Below, one piece after another: positions 28,514 to 36,598 of a stretch of DNA of 64,000 nt. The position numbers and the translations under genes are program-made. The stretch covers positions 1 through 64,000 of the forward strand of contig JAFZIY010000017.1 of assembly GCA_017554105.1 (NCBI GenBank), read 5' to 3'. Below the pieces are notes generated by a model, which worked only from the letters and a program-made list of their open reading frames with translations, was not told where the DNA came from and did no database searches. Source of the stretch: Prevotella sp. GTDB taxonomy: Bacteria; Bacteroidota; Bacteroidia; Bacteroidales; Bacteroidaceae. Numbering within the stretch: the first letter of the stretch is position 1; every line of letters starts with the position of its first letter.

Positions 28514-30829
28514 TTAATTTCTAAATTTTATAATTCTTAATAAGTTGTGTCCGCCAATGCGCTGATAATTCAATCCGTCGGTCATCTCGTGAAGCAACAT
28601 GATGCCCAAGCCTCCGGGAGGACGCTGGTCTGGTGGTATCGACAGGTCTGTAGGAGAACCGACAGTGGGGTCGAAGGGTTGTCCGTCATCGTCGATGGTC
28701 AGCACCAATTGGTTGTCTTCTTCCGTCGCCTGAAGCATGATACTGGTGGCCTGCCCGTGGTTGATGATATTGGCAACAGTTTCCTCAACAGCCAGTCGCA
28801 GGCGCTTTGCCTCCTTATCTTCCAGCCCAGCCTTCCCTGCGGCATTACGGACGAATGGTTCCAGTTGCGAGATGTCATCCATCGATGCTTTCAGCTTCAA
28901 CTGATAACCCAGCCATTTGATGGCCAACAGCGTAATATCGTCGCTCTGAGGAATATCGCCAGCATGGCGGCCAACCTCCCCTACCATGAGTTCCACCAGT
29001 TGTTGAGCCGAATCTTTAGCGTGCTCGCTGACAAGATGAAGCACATGTTTTCTGCCGAACTGCTCCTCGGTTGTATTCTTAGCCTCACTGAGACCATCGG
29101 TATAAAGGAACAGCATGTCGCCAGGCTGTAGTTGCGCTTGTTGACCCTCATACGTCCAGTCTGCCAAAGCGCCTAAAGGCAAGTTTGGCTTGACGGGAAG
29201 TCGCTGTCCTGTGAGAAGCGGTGCCTCATGGCCTGCATTGCAATAGTCGAGATGGCCCGATGCAAGATTTAGGATTCCCACGAACATCGTGACGAAATCG
29301 CCACCGTTGTATTCCTCGCAGAGGTTGCGGTTCATGGTCTCAACGATATCCGCGGCGCTGTTGGCACGACGTGCCTCGCTACGGAACATCGCCCTCATGA
29401 CAGCCATCAGCAGAGCAGCGGGCACACCCTTTCCGCTCACGTCGCCGATGCAGAACACAAGACTACCCGAGTGCATGAAGTAGTCGTATAGGTCACCGCC
29501 CACTTCGCGCGCTGGAGTAAGCGATGCAAAGAGATCAATAGAAGGATTTGATTCCATTGTCTTGGGCAGCATGGCCATCTGAATGTTGTGAGCGATTTTG
29601 AGATCACGTTCAAGCAAGGCTTTCTGGGCGGTGGTCTTCTGAAGCTCATCGATATAGATGGTCAGCGATGTCTGCATATTCGCAAAGGCATCGTGCAAGA
29701 GTCTTACCTCATCGTGTGTCTTAATCTCTGGCAATGGTGTGGAGAATTTTCCCAATGCCATCTGGTCAACGGCATCGGCGAAGTGCTGCAGAGGGGTTGT
29801 CGTTTTCCTTATCTGATGGCGGCAGATAAAATATAAAGCAATCATACCGAGCAGCATCAGCAGCAGGATAATGGCGTTCAGCCGACGACCACTGTGGAAA
29901 ATGGCCTCCTCAGGCACGACGATGGCAGCAATCATACGTCTTGTCTTGACATTCTGGTAATAAATCCATGAAGGCACCCCGTCGATGTTGATCATCGCTG
30001 AGCCCTCCTGGTTTTTCATCATATCAGCCAATACATGGTCATCGAGCGTGTCGGGTGTCTCCTTCACTTCCTCCACAAAGTTATTGTTCACGATGCGCTG
30101 TTTGTCGGGATGGGTGAGATAAACACCATCATAGGAGAACGAGATACTGAAGGAATGGCGGCTGCACCCCTTCTCGTACATCTGGTGGGCACGTTCCAAT
30201 TCCTTCATGATACCGTCGCGCAAATCCTCTAACGACAAGTCAGAACAGAGCAAAGCCACCGGGCGCCCTTCGCGGTTGTGGACGGGAACGGCCACGGTTT
30301 TCAGCACACGCGGTTCATCATTGCCTGCAAAGAACTTGCTCTCGATGTAAGGCTTTGTCCAATCCTGACGGTCTTTCTTTATCTGCTCCTGGAACCAGAC
30401 ATCCGAGAAATAACTGTGATAGGCATCGTCAATGCGCGACACCCTCACGCTGTCGTCGGAACCTCTGCGGGCACAGGGAATGAAGAGCCTGCCTTTGTCA
30501 GGATAATAGTTTGGCTCAAACAATAGATAGCAGCATACGATATTATCACTCAAATTGACAATACGCTCCACATGACCGAACATCTTCTCCGGGTCATCGA
30601 GGTCTTCCTCTATGTCGTGGGCATTGTTCAGGGTTGCCATATCAACCATTGTGGAAATACGGCGTGACTCGCCCTGTACCCTACGCAGAACGTTCAGATA
30701 TCGACCCTGAGCCTCGGTGAGCATAGACTCCCTGACCGTGAAATACACCAGACAGGTAATGACTGCCATCATTACCAGCACCACCGCCATAATGCGGTAA
30801 GTGAGCCGTGCCGACAAGGAGTTTTTCAT
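28514..30829 (-). CDS. Membrane sensor SpoIIE/RsbU phosphatase fused to RsbW-like HATPase
   Basis: I choose ATG 30829 (771 residues): longer starts would overlap the upstream gene, and this one follows its own promoter. Order: TM1 (about 13-32); a ~280-residue periplasmic sensor domain with Cache-like features; TM2 (about 317-338); HAMP (about 340-400); coiled coil; SpoIIE/PP2C phosphatase (about 410-620) with EVGGDLYDYF, GDVSGKGVPAALLMA and LYTDGL; and a GHKL ATPase (about 640-771) with EETVANIINHG and GGLGIMLL like the RsbW/SpoIIAB switch kinases. Having both opposing enzymes in one sensor chain, with STAS and AraC genes directly downstream, gives a compact partner-switching operon. The sensor ligand is unknown. 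Confidence 0.9.
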   Translation of the reverse strand: MKNSLSARLTYRIMAVVLVMMAVITCLVYFTVRESMLTEAQGRYLNVLRRVQGESRRISTMVDMATLNNAHDIEEDLDDPEKMFGHVERIVNLSDNIVCCYLLFEPNYYPDKGRLFIPCARRGSDDSVRVSRIDDAYHSYFSDVWFQEQIKKDRQDWTKPYIESKFFAGNDEPRVLKTVAVPVHNREGRPVALLCSDLSLEDLRDGIMKELERAHQMYEKGCSRHSFSISFSYDGVYLTHPDKQRIVNNNFVEEVKETPDTLDDHVLADMMKNQEGSAMINIDGVPSWIYYQNVKTRRMIAAIVVPEEAIFHSGRRLNAIILLLMLLGMIALYFICRHQIRKTTTPLQHFADAVDQMALGKFSTPLPEIKTHDEVRLLHDAFANMQTSLTIYIDELQKTTAQKALLERDLKIAHNIQMAMLPKTMESNPSIDLFASLTPAREVGGDLYDYFMHSGSLVFCIGDVSGKGVPAALLMAVMRAMFRSEARRANSAADIVETMNRNLCEEYNGGDFVTMFVGILNLASGHLDYCNAGHEAPLLTGQRLPVKPNLPLGALADWTYEGQQAQLQPGDMLFLYTDGLSEAKNTTEEQFGRKHVLHLVSEHAKDSAQQLVELMVGEVGRHAGDIPQSDDITLLAIKWLGYQLKLKASMDDISQLEPFVRNAAGKAGLEDKEAKRLRLAVEETVANIINHGQATSIMLQATEEDNQLVLTIDDDGQPFDPTVGSPTDLSIPPDQRPPGGLGIMLLHEMTDGLNYQRIGGHNLLRIIKFRN

Positions 30830-30851
30830 GTCGTGAATAGTATTATTGCCG

Positions 30852-30882
30852 CAAAGATAAATAAAAAAACTGGAAGTCCAAA
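30852..30882 (-). promoter_or_regulatory. Perfect promoter of the partner-switching operon, embedded in a terminator
   Basis: Minus strand: -33 TTTG (CAAA 30879-30882), 19-base spacer, -7 TATCTTTG (CAAAGATA 30852-30859). The -33 lies in the loop of the terminator hairpin of the upstream protease gene (30862-30892). Confidence 0.8.
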
Positions 30883-30892
30883 AACTTCCAGT
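30862..30892 (-). terminator. Terminator of C11 protease gene
   Basis: Stem ACTGGAAGT (30869-30877) with ACTTCCAGT (30884-30892), 6-base loop, followed on the minus strand by seven U. It overlaps the next operon's promoter. Confidence 0.88.
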
Positions 30893-30918
30893 GTTATTTT
30901 CGCTAGACACAGGTCTCA

Positions 30919-32184
30919 TCAGTTCACCGCTTTCCACCACGCCATTTTCTTTATATTCTCATTATACTTGGCATAGTTGCCTCTGACAGGATCCTGCTCC
31001 ACGAACATCGACACCCCGTGCATCTTCTCTTCAGTAGCTGTAAAGTCGCTGTATTTGCTGAACCAAGGCTTGTCGGTGTTCCATTTCATCGACTTGCGGT
31101 AGTCCACAATAGCCTTGTCGAGCACTTGTTTCCATTGCTGATAAACCTCTTGTGGTGCATATGTAAGGAAGAAGTTGCCGGCATCGTAGAAAATGTTATA
31201 GTCAGGATTGAACTTCCCTCTAACGTCGGTATGATAGTAGTGTATCATTCCAGTCATGTCGGCATAACCCTCGCCTTTCTTTTCATTCACTGCCTGCATT
31301 GCCTGACGGGTGGCCTGAGCCACATGCTCCATCTCACTTGTCTTGACAGCGGTCAGTGGAAGGTATTCAAAAACGCTCTTAAAGTACTTGTCGATGATGG
31401 GAGTATAGAAATTACCATCAGCAAACATATCCGGTACTATCTGGTCGTAAGGAGCACCCTGGTCGGGTACCTCTGCTGGAGAACCGATGATATAGTCACA
31501 GACATTGCGGAGCTCATAGAGGTTTTCCAAACACATGAAGTTACAACAGTCGGCCATAATGAACTTCAAGTGAGGCATATCCGACAGAATCTTTGCCAGC
31601 GAAGGGATGTTAATCCAGCGTCCGTCGCTACTTTTGTCGTCAGTGCTTTTGCCATGATCCACACCATATGCCCTACTGCAGAGAGGAGTAACCTCGTTCT
31701 CCATCAGCCAGCCACTGCCGTGTCCCCAGAGCACCAGTCCATAGTTGCCTCCTGTGGCGGGATAGTGACTGAAGGCATAGTGCAACACTCCATCCATCAC
31801 AACAGGATCGGATGCACGGTTCTCTCCGTCGCTGCTGGTGATACCCATGTCGCTAAGACTCACCGAGTCGGTCACCGCTCCATTCTGGATTCTTGCCAAC
31901 CAGGGCTGGGCACCATCGTTGTACTTGCGTACGAACACCAGCAGATTGTCTTTATTACCGAGGTGCTTCGAGCCCTCCTTCATTTCGTTAAGGTCAACTG
32001 GTACATAATCCGACAGGTCGTTTCTGCCAGCTATGTAAACCAGCACCGTCTTTGCCTGAGCTGCTATTCCCGATTCCCCGTTCTCCTGTGTCGGCTGAAC
32101 ACTCTCAAGAACATCGTCACTACTACAAGCGGTCATCATAACCACCATTGCCATCATCACTGTGTAAAATAAATTCTTTTTCAT
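30919..32184 (-). CDS. Clostripain-family (C11) cysteine peptidase, lipoprotein
   Basis: 421 residues. The lipoprotein signal (MMTAC, Cys20) is followed by a C11 domain from about residue 44 (AKTVLVYIAGRNDLSDYV). Catalytic His155 lies in LVLWGHGSGW. The catalytic cysteine is C213 or C214 in FIMADCCNFMCLE; alignment to the usual DAC motif favours C214. C11 peptidases of Bacteroidales cut after Arg or Lys, and some activate secreted toxins (fragipain acting on B. fragilis toxin). The upstream neighbour on the same strand encodes a MACPF toxin-like lipoprotein. A -33/-7 pair (32214-32244) gives it its own promoter. Confidence 0.88.
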   Translation of the reverse strand: MKKNLFYTVMMAMVVMMTACSSDDVLESVQPTQENGESGIAAQAKTVLVYIAGRNDLSDYVPVDLNEMKEGSKHLGNKDNLLVFVRKYNDGAQPWLARIQNGAVTDSVSLSDMGITSSDGENRASDPVVMDGVLHYAFSHYPATGGNYGLVLWGHGSGWLMENEVTPLCSRAYGVDHGKSTDDKSSDGRWINIPSLAKILSDMPHLKFIMADCCNFMCLENLYELRNVCDYIIGSPAEVPDQGAPYDQIVPDMFADGNFYTPIIDKYFKSVFEYLPLTAVKTSEMEHVAQATRQAMQAVNEKKGEGYADMTGMIHYYHTDVRGKFNPDYNIFYDAGNFFLTYAPQEVYQQWKQVLDKAIVDYRKSMKWNTDKPWFSKYSDFTATEEKMHGVSMFVEQDPVRGNYAKYNENIKKMAWWKAVN

Positions 32185-32213
32185 ATTTTTATTGTTTTAT
32201 TTGTTTTCTGATG

Positions 32214-32244
32214 CGAAGGTATATCGAAATTCAACAGGCCCAAA
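32214..32244 (-). promoter_or_regulatory. Promoter of C11 protease gene
   Basis: Minus strand: -33 TTTG (CAAA 32241-32244), 19-base spacer, -7 TACCTTCG (one mismatch to TAnnTTTG; 32214-32221). Confidence 0.65.
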
Positions 32245-32337
32245 CAAATTACATGTTTTTCTCTTCAAGTCTATACGACAAACACCGTTATTCTGCGACT
32301 GCCATTTTTTCACCTTAAAAATATGTCGTATAGACAC

Positions 32338-32364
32338 AAAAAACTCCCCAGCAGGGGAGTCTTT
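32338..32364 (-). terminator. Terminator of MACPF lipoprotein gene
   Basis: Stem ACTCCCC (32343-32349) with GGGGAGT (32354-32360), 4-base loop, U-tract on the minus strand (A-run 32338-32343). Confidence 0.9.
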
Positions 32365-32383
32365 TGTGTGAGTGAAAAGATGT

Positions 32384-34885
32384 TTAGTCCATCACGAGGC
32401 GGATCTGCATGGCCCAATCGTGCTCTTCCTTTTCTTTGCGGACCTTTATATTGTCGTCTGTGACAGTGACGTGACCGCCTTCCTTCGTGTAGTATTCCAT
32501 GTGGTGCTTGCCCCAGCATTGTGACTCGTAGTTGTAGTAGTACTGTTCAAAATCATCTCCTACCATATAATGATAATTTACAGCCTTGAAAGTGTACCAT
32601 CCAAACCATCTCAGTTGGAATCCTGTGACTCCCCCGCGTGCCATCATTTCAGAGATGCTCTTGCTGCCCATTTTGGCGGTGACTGCCGATTTCAGGTTTT
32701 CAAAGTCCGTCATCGTGGCAACGTGCCATCCGTTAGGAGTCTTCAAATTGTTGATGCTTTCGAGTGTGTAATAAACCATACCGTTATCAACTTTTACACC
32801 GTTACGATGTTTCCAGTTTTTGCCATGAGGGATGTTGCCACTGAAGTTATCGCGTGTCCAGATGTGATTGCCGATTTTCACCAGAGGATAATGGTAGTTG
32901 TTGTCATACTTCAGTTTTCCGATCCACGACTCGTCAATTTTATAATTATCAGTATTAATAATCAAAGTGTTTAAGTTGACATGTGTCAGTCCTAATGTGC
33001 ACGATACGTCGTCCTTGCAACGTTGAGCCACCATGAACTTGCCCTTGATGGTGCAGTCGGTGATGTCGGCATTGTTCAGTGAGAATGTGCTCTGGGCGGC
33101 TGTGAAGAACTTTGAACCGCGCAGGTAAAGTGTATTCTCCCTACCCTTGTTGCTGGCTCTTTCGATGATTTTTATCTTGCCGTTGTCCAGCATCTCGAAA
33201 CTGCATGCCTGATTGTCAGCGTCGCCTAAGAAACGTCCTTCTTTGAAGTTAGGTTTGTTGTTCTCAACGAGATAGATGGTCTGTACCATTCCGGCCTTGC
33301 TGATTTCAGGGAGATACTCTGTGCAGAGCATGGCTACCATTTCGTCCTTTTTATTGTTCCATACCTCATAGACGAGTGTTTTGTAACTGTCTTTGCTCAC
33401 CTGGCCGTATCTGTTCATCAGTTCGTTGGCGTTGGGGATGTCGATTTTCAGGATGTCACCGTTAGAGTAGTTTCCCGTTCCCTCGTAAGCCTCGTCCTCC
33501 ATCATGCCGGTCTCCATGTACTCCTTCAGTGCCTTGTAGCGCTCTGGATTGTTTTTGCGGTCGATAAGGTCGTAAAGGGGCATCAGTTCAAGTGCGTCTT
33601 CCTGTCCGAAGCCCACCACGGCGAGATTGTTCTTTTCACTGAGCGACTGTATCCATGCCTGCACATTCGCGTCGGTGTCGTTGCCCTCTCCGTAGAGCGC
33701 CGCAGTACTCTGGGTGCTACCGCCGATGGCAGAGATGGTGGTGCTGACGTGCTTCTTGTTGCTCTCGAAAGTCTTCTTCTGTTCAGCGCTGACATTGCAA
33801 CTGGTCTCAACTATCTTGTTTTTGTAACTGCAACTTGCCATCGCCTTGATTTCATCCTCATTCTTGCAATACTGCTTGTCGCAGGTGGTGCCGTAGCGCA
33901 GGCGGCCTCCGAGGTCGGCCTTCAGAATGAGGTGCGAGCCGTAGTTTTTGATGAGATCCTTGAAACCTTCAGGTGTGGAGGGATAGTATTCATTGTTGCC
34001 ATCAACGGCGTCCAGGGCTGTCTGGGTCATGAATTTGCGCACGTTGCTGCGGTCGATGCCTTCTACATACGACTCACGTACCTTTACGTCGACCAGTCCC
34101 ATACCGAACATGTTGGTCGTCTTCTCCATCTGCGATCTGCTGAATGTGGCGTTTGCCTCAGCCTTGAAACCTCCGCGCGAGCCCTTGATTTCAGCGTGTA
34201 TCTCCATCTTTCTTGAGAGTTCGTCGATGCTGGTAGCACCATACTGCTCCACTCTGATTACAGCGTTGGTTCCAGAATATGTCACGCCGCAACCTTCGTC
34301 ACTGGCAGCGTTGACAGCCTCGATTTTGAGGATTGGGTTACGCGAGATGGCGCTTTTTCCCGGAGCCTTTGTGATGTTGTAACCATATCCTACACCGTCA
34401 TTGCGGTTACCTTTCGTGTCTTTGTCTTCAGGAGCCTCTTTGCTGTCATCGTCGCCGCCACGTGTGCGTCCAGCATAATTGGGATTCTCAAGATTGCACT
34501 TCTGTGAGATGGGGAAAGACTGTACCTCGTTACCGTTCATGTCGAGGATAATCATCTTTGCCTCATTACGTTGCTCTGTCCAGTTGTCGAGCATACAGAG
34601 TTTGATAGTAGCAGGACCATGTCCGTGGTCGGGCAGCGCATAGCAGAAACTGTTTTTCTCGTCTTTGAACTTGAAGTCGATAGTCCAGTCGCCCTCAACG
34701 TTCACCTTTACGGGTACTGAGTAGCTGTACTGCTCAAGATTCATTAACTCTGTACTCTCGGAAGCTTTGTAGGTATCAGCCTCATTATAAAGATCATCGC
34801 TACAAGCTGTCATTGCTGTTGCGAAAATACCTGCGGTAAGCATGTTCATGAACATTGTCTTTACCAGATTCTTTTTTGTTGTCAT
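32384..34885 (-). CDS. MACPF-domain lipoprotein with BACON-like and FISUMP-like modules
   Basis: 833 residues. The lipoprotein signal ends at TAMTAC (Cys28). Residues about 50-130 look like a BACON domain (VEGDWTIDF, then ...NWTEQRNEAKMIILDMNGNEV...ISQK). Residues about 170-480 are a MACPF pore-forming domain with the signature YGSH (315-318) followed by ADLGGRL. The C-terminal part (about 660-833) resembles a FISUMP domain (VKIGNHIWTRDNFSG and TPNGWHVATMTDFENL). MACPF lipoproteins of gut Bacteroidales include secreted antimicrobial proteins (BSAPs) that kill related strains through outer-membrane targets. Function as such a toxin is inferred, and the target unknown. The gene ends at its own terminator, with the C11 protease next. 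Confidence 0.85.
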   Translation of the reverse strand: MTTKKNLVKTMFMNMLTAGIFATAMTACSDDLYNEADTYKASESTELMNLEQYSYSVPVKVNVEGDWTIDFKFKDEKNSFCYALPDHGHGPATIKLCMLDNWTEQRNEAKMIILDMNGNEVQSFPISQKCNLENPNYAGRTRGGDDDSKEAPEDKDTKGNRNDGVGYGYNITKAPGKSAISRNPILKIEAVNAASDEGCGVTYSGTNAVIRVEQYGATSIDELSRKMEIHAEIKGSRGGFKAEANATFSRSQMEKTTNMFGMGLVDVKVRESYVEGIDRSNVRKFMTQTALDAVDGNNEYYPSTPEGFKDLIKNYGSHLILKADLGGRLRYGTTCDKQYCKNEDEIKAMASCSYKNKIVETSCNVSAEQKKTFESNKKHVSTTISAIGGSTQSTAALYGEGNDTDANVQAWIQSLSEKNNLAVVGFGQEDALELMPLYDLIDRKNNPERYKALKEYMETGMMEDEAYEGTGNYSNGDILKIDIPNANELMNRYGQVSKDSYKTLVYEVWNNKKDEMVAMLCTEYLPEISKAGMVQTIYLVENNKPNFKEGRFLGDADNQACSFEMLDNGKIKIIERASNKGRENTLYLRGSKFFTAAQSTFSLNNADITDCTIKGKFMVAQRCKDDVSCTLGLTHVNLNTLIINTDNYKIDESWIGKLKYDNNYHYPLVKIGNHIWTRDNFSGNIPHGKNWKHRNGVKVDNGMVYYTLESINNLKTPNGWHVATMTDFENLKSAVTAKMGSKSISEMMARGGVTGFQLRWFGWYTFKAVNYHYMVGDDFEQYYYNYESQCWGKHHMEYYTKEGGHVTVTDDNIKVRKEKEEHDWAMQIRLVMD

Positions 34886-35380
34886 AAGTCGTTTTGTTTT
34901 ATTATTAATAATGTTTATTCATTCTTTTTGAAGTTGTCATTGAGAGTTTATCGAGGGAGTTTATTCAGCTCTTTTCTCGCTGCCTCTCGGTTTTGACGAT
35001 GCAAAAATATGATGAGAAAATACTGATTACAACATAAATCATGTTTTTTACTCTAACTCTTTACGACAAATGGCGTTTTTCTACGTCTCTCATTTTTCAC
35101 CCCCATAAATCTGTCGCATCAGGCCATAATCGACGCAAAAAAACACGATTTTCCCGAAAACTCTCAACCTAAGTTTAGAAATGCACCCTCGACATCTACT
35201 TTTCGGGCTTAGCCGAGGATATATTATTGTATCTTTTGTAACCTCGAAGTCGATACAATAAAAAAAAAAGGAAAATGAACATGATTTTTGAGGAACAAGC
35301 GGGATATCTCCAGAAAAAACACTATCTTTGCACCCACATAAAGGAGTTAGTGTACTCCCAATATGATACATTGTAGCCAA
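34886..35380. other. Divergent intergenic region between MACPF gene and structured leader
   Basis: AT-rich. A minus-strand -7-like TATTTTTG (CAAAAATA 35002-35009) with a poor -33 could serve the MACPF gene. On the plus strand a -7 TATCTTTG (35323-35330) lacks a clear -33 but would start a transcript near 35337 that runs into the structured leader. A small hairpin GGAGT/ACTCC (35343-35347, 35354-35358) opens that transcript. No gene seen. Confidence 0.5.
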
Positions 35381-35381
35381 A

Positions 35382-35561
35382 ACCGCTATCAGAATCACCA
35401 CTTCCGAAAACGGATAAAAGGGCTATGTACTACTCACTCACAAGGTGAAGTGTGTCTACGTATAACGTAGAGCCGCTCCACGAGTGAGTAGGGTTTGTGG
35501 TGAACCTTGATAGCGGTGTGGCAGTGGTTCTACGTTTCCGTTTACACGATTACGTCACACC
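35382..35561 (+). ncRNA. Strongly structured RNA or leader of unknown class
   Basis: Nested perfect helices: ACCGCTATCA 35382-35391 with TGATAGCGGT 35508-35517; CACCAC 35396-35401 with GTGGTG 35497-35502; CTACTCACTC 35430-35439 with GAGTGAGTAG 35482-35491; TCTACG 35455-35460 with CGTAGA 35466-35471 (loop TATAA). A small CCG-AAAA-CGG hairpin lies at 35404-35413. A further GGTGTG 35515-35520 could pair with CACACC 35556-35561 as an alternative to the end of the outer helix. It lies between a TATCTTTG -7 (35323-35330) and the gene starting at 35606, so it may be a cis-regulatory leader or an independent RNA. I do not recognise the class. The helices are visible; function is inference. Confidence 0.65.
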
Positions 35562-35605
35562 GTTGCCGTTTTACAGATTATTGTTTAACAAAAATAAAAT
35601 GTAGA

Positions 35606-36274
35606 ATGGAACAAGTCTTTATGATTATCGCCGCATTATCTCTTGTGGCATTTGTTGTGGGAATGTTCAGTCCCTCAACTGTCAAGTGTTCATCACGCAG
35701 CAAAGTCGCTTTGATTTTTGCCAGTACGTTTATCGTAGGTTGTATTCTCGGTGCATCATTCGCAAAGGAAACAGAGCCAAAGTTGGAAACTCCTAAGGCA
35801 AAGACACCGAAACAAGACATCATAAAAACAGACTCTCTGCAAAAGGGAACACCCAACGAAAAAAAAGTCAGCACCTCCAACGAAGTAAAAGTTCTTGCCG
35901 TTGGCGATGTTATCACCATTCCTTACTATAACAGCAATGTGCAAATCGCCTTTAAGGACATAAAGATAAACCGCATACCCAATAACGGTCTCAATTTGAT
36001 TTTCACGTTACGGATAAAGAACAATTCCAACGAACAATTCTTCATTAGTAATTTGGGCTTCAAACTTTTGGATTCCGAAAAAATAGAGGTTGCCGAGTCT
36101 GGAATATATGATGGTACTTTGGGCGATTTTATGCCAAGCACATTCTTCTTTACGATAATAGAGCCAAATATCGGAATAGAAGAACAAGTCGGCTACTCCA
36201 TAAAAGTAGAAGACTATTTTCTAAGCATTAACGGACATATAATGGCAAGAATACCCGTAAAATCGCAAAAGTAG
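35606..36274 (+). CDS. Small membrane protein with DUF4352-like extracellular domain
   Basis: I start at ATG 35606 (222 residues, MEQVFMIIAALSL...). The reading frame is open upstream but runs through the structured leader. Two transmembrane segments (about 1-22 and 33-54) are followed by a Lys/Thr/Pro-rich linker (about 55-95). A beta-sandwich domain of the DUF4352 type follows (about 100-222, starting VLAVGDVITIPYYNSNVQI with IFTLRIKNNSNEQFFIS). Such domains are generally extracytoplasmic and found in lipoproteins or small envelope proteins of mobile and accessory regions. Function unknown. GC is lower than in flanking housekeeping genes. The structured leader just upstream suggests RNA-level regulation. 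Confidence 0.75.
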   Translation: MEQVFMIIAALSLVAFVVGMFSPSTVKCSSRSKVALIFASTFIVGCILGASFAKETEPKLETPKAKTPKQDIIKTDSLQKGTPNEKKVSTSNEVKVLAVGDVITIPYYNSNVQIAFKDIKINRIPNNGLNLIFTLRIKNNSNEQFFISNLGFKLLDSEKIEVAESGIYDGTLGDFMPSTFFFTIIEPNIGIEEQVGYSIKVEDYFLSINGHIMARIPVKSQK

Positions 36275-36598
36275 TTATTTCTATTAGCGCTTTCTGAAGT
36301 AGGGAATGCAACGAGGTCTTTGATTCCGTCTTTCCTGATTTCATAAATAAGGTCTTCATTTCCTAAAACTTGATAAAGTACCAAATACTTTAATAATCCC
36401 TTCTTTATCTATATCGGTACAAAAATAATGATAATTATCGGTAAAAACGTGCGCACTCTTTACTTTTTTTGATTACCTGACTCTGACTCAATGGTATAAT
36501 AATAAAACGATGATTATTTACAATAAAAAACATGCCCAATTGCATTGCAAAAGGGCATGTTTTGATTGGTAATTAGTGGTTAAATGTCCTGCGAAAGA
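36275..36598. other. Intergenic region with terminator
   Basis: 324 bases between convergent genes. It holds the terminator at 36525-36563 and two copies of TATCGGTA (36411-36418, 36438-36445) of unknown meaning. A minus-strand open stretch at about 36300-36400 has no start codon and is not called. Confidence 0.5.
36525..36563. terminator. Bidirectional terminator
   Basis: Stem AAAACATGCCC (36527-36537) with GGGCATGTTTT (36553-36563) and A/T runs on both sides. It can serve the plus-strand membrane-protein gene and the minus-strand acyl-CoA synthetase gene. Confidence 0.88.

Noticed and set aside
31018-32172. 384-codon plus-strand open frame opposite the C11 protease gene
   Set aside because: Antisense shadow; the protease frame has lipobox, catalytic motifs, promoter and terminator.
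35337-35605. Structured leader as a retron or group II intron RNA
   Set aside because: No reverse transcriptase anywhere near and no domain V-like hairpin.
35507-35605. Longer N-terminus for the DUF4352-like protein
   Set aside because: The extra 33 codons run through the structured RNA and would put a non-signal sequence before a good membrane start at 35606.
36290-36410. Minus-strand open stretch that reads plausibly like protein (LIYEIRKDGIKDLVAFP)
   Set aside because: No start codon; bounded by stops on both sides and only about 60 codons. A decayed toxin-like gene is possible but unsupported.
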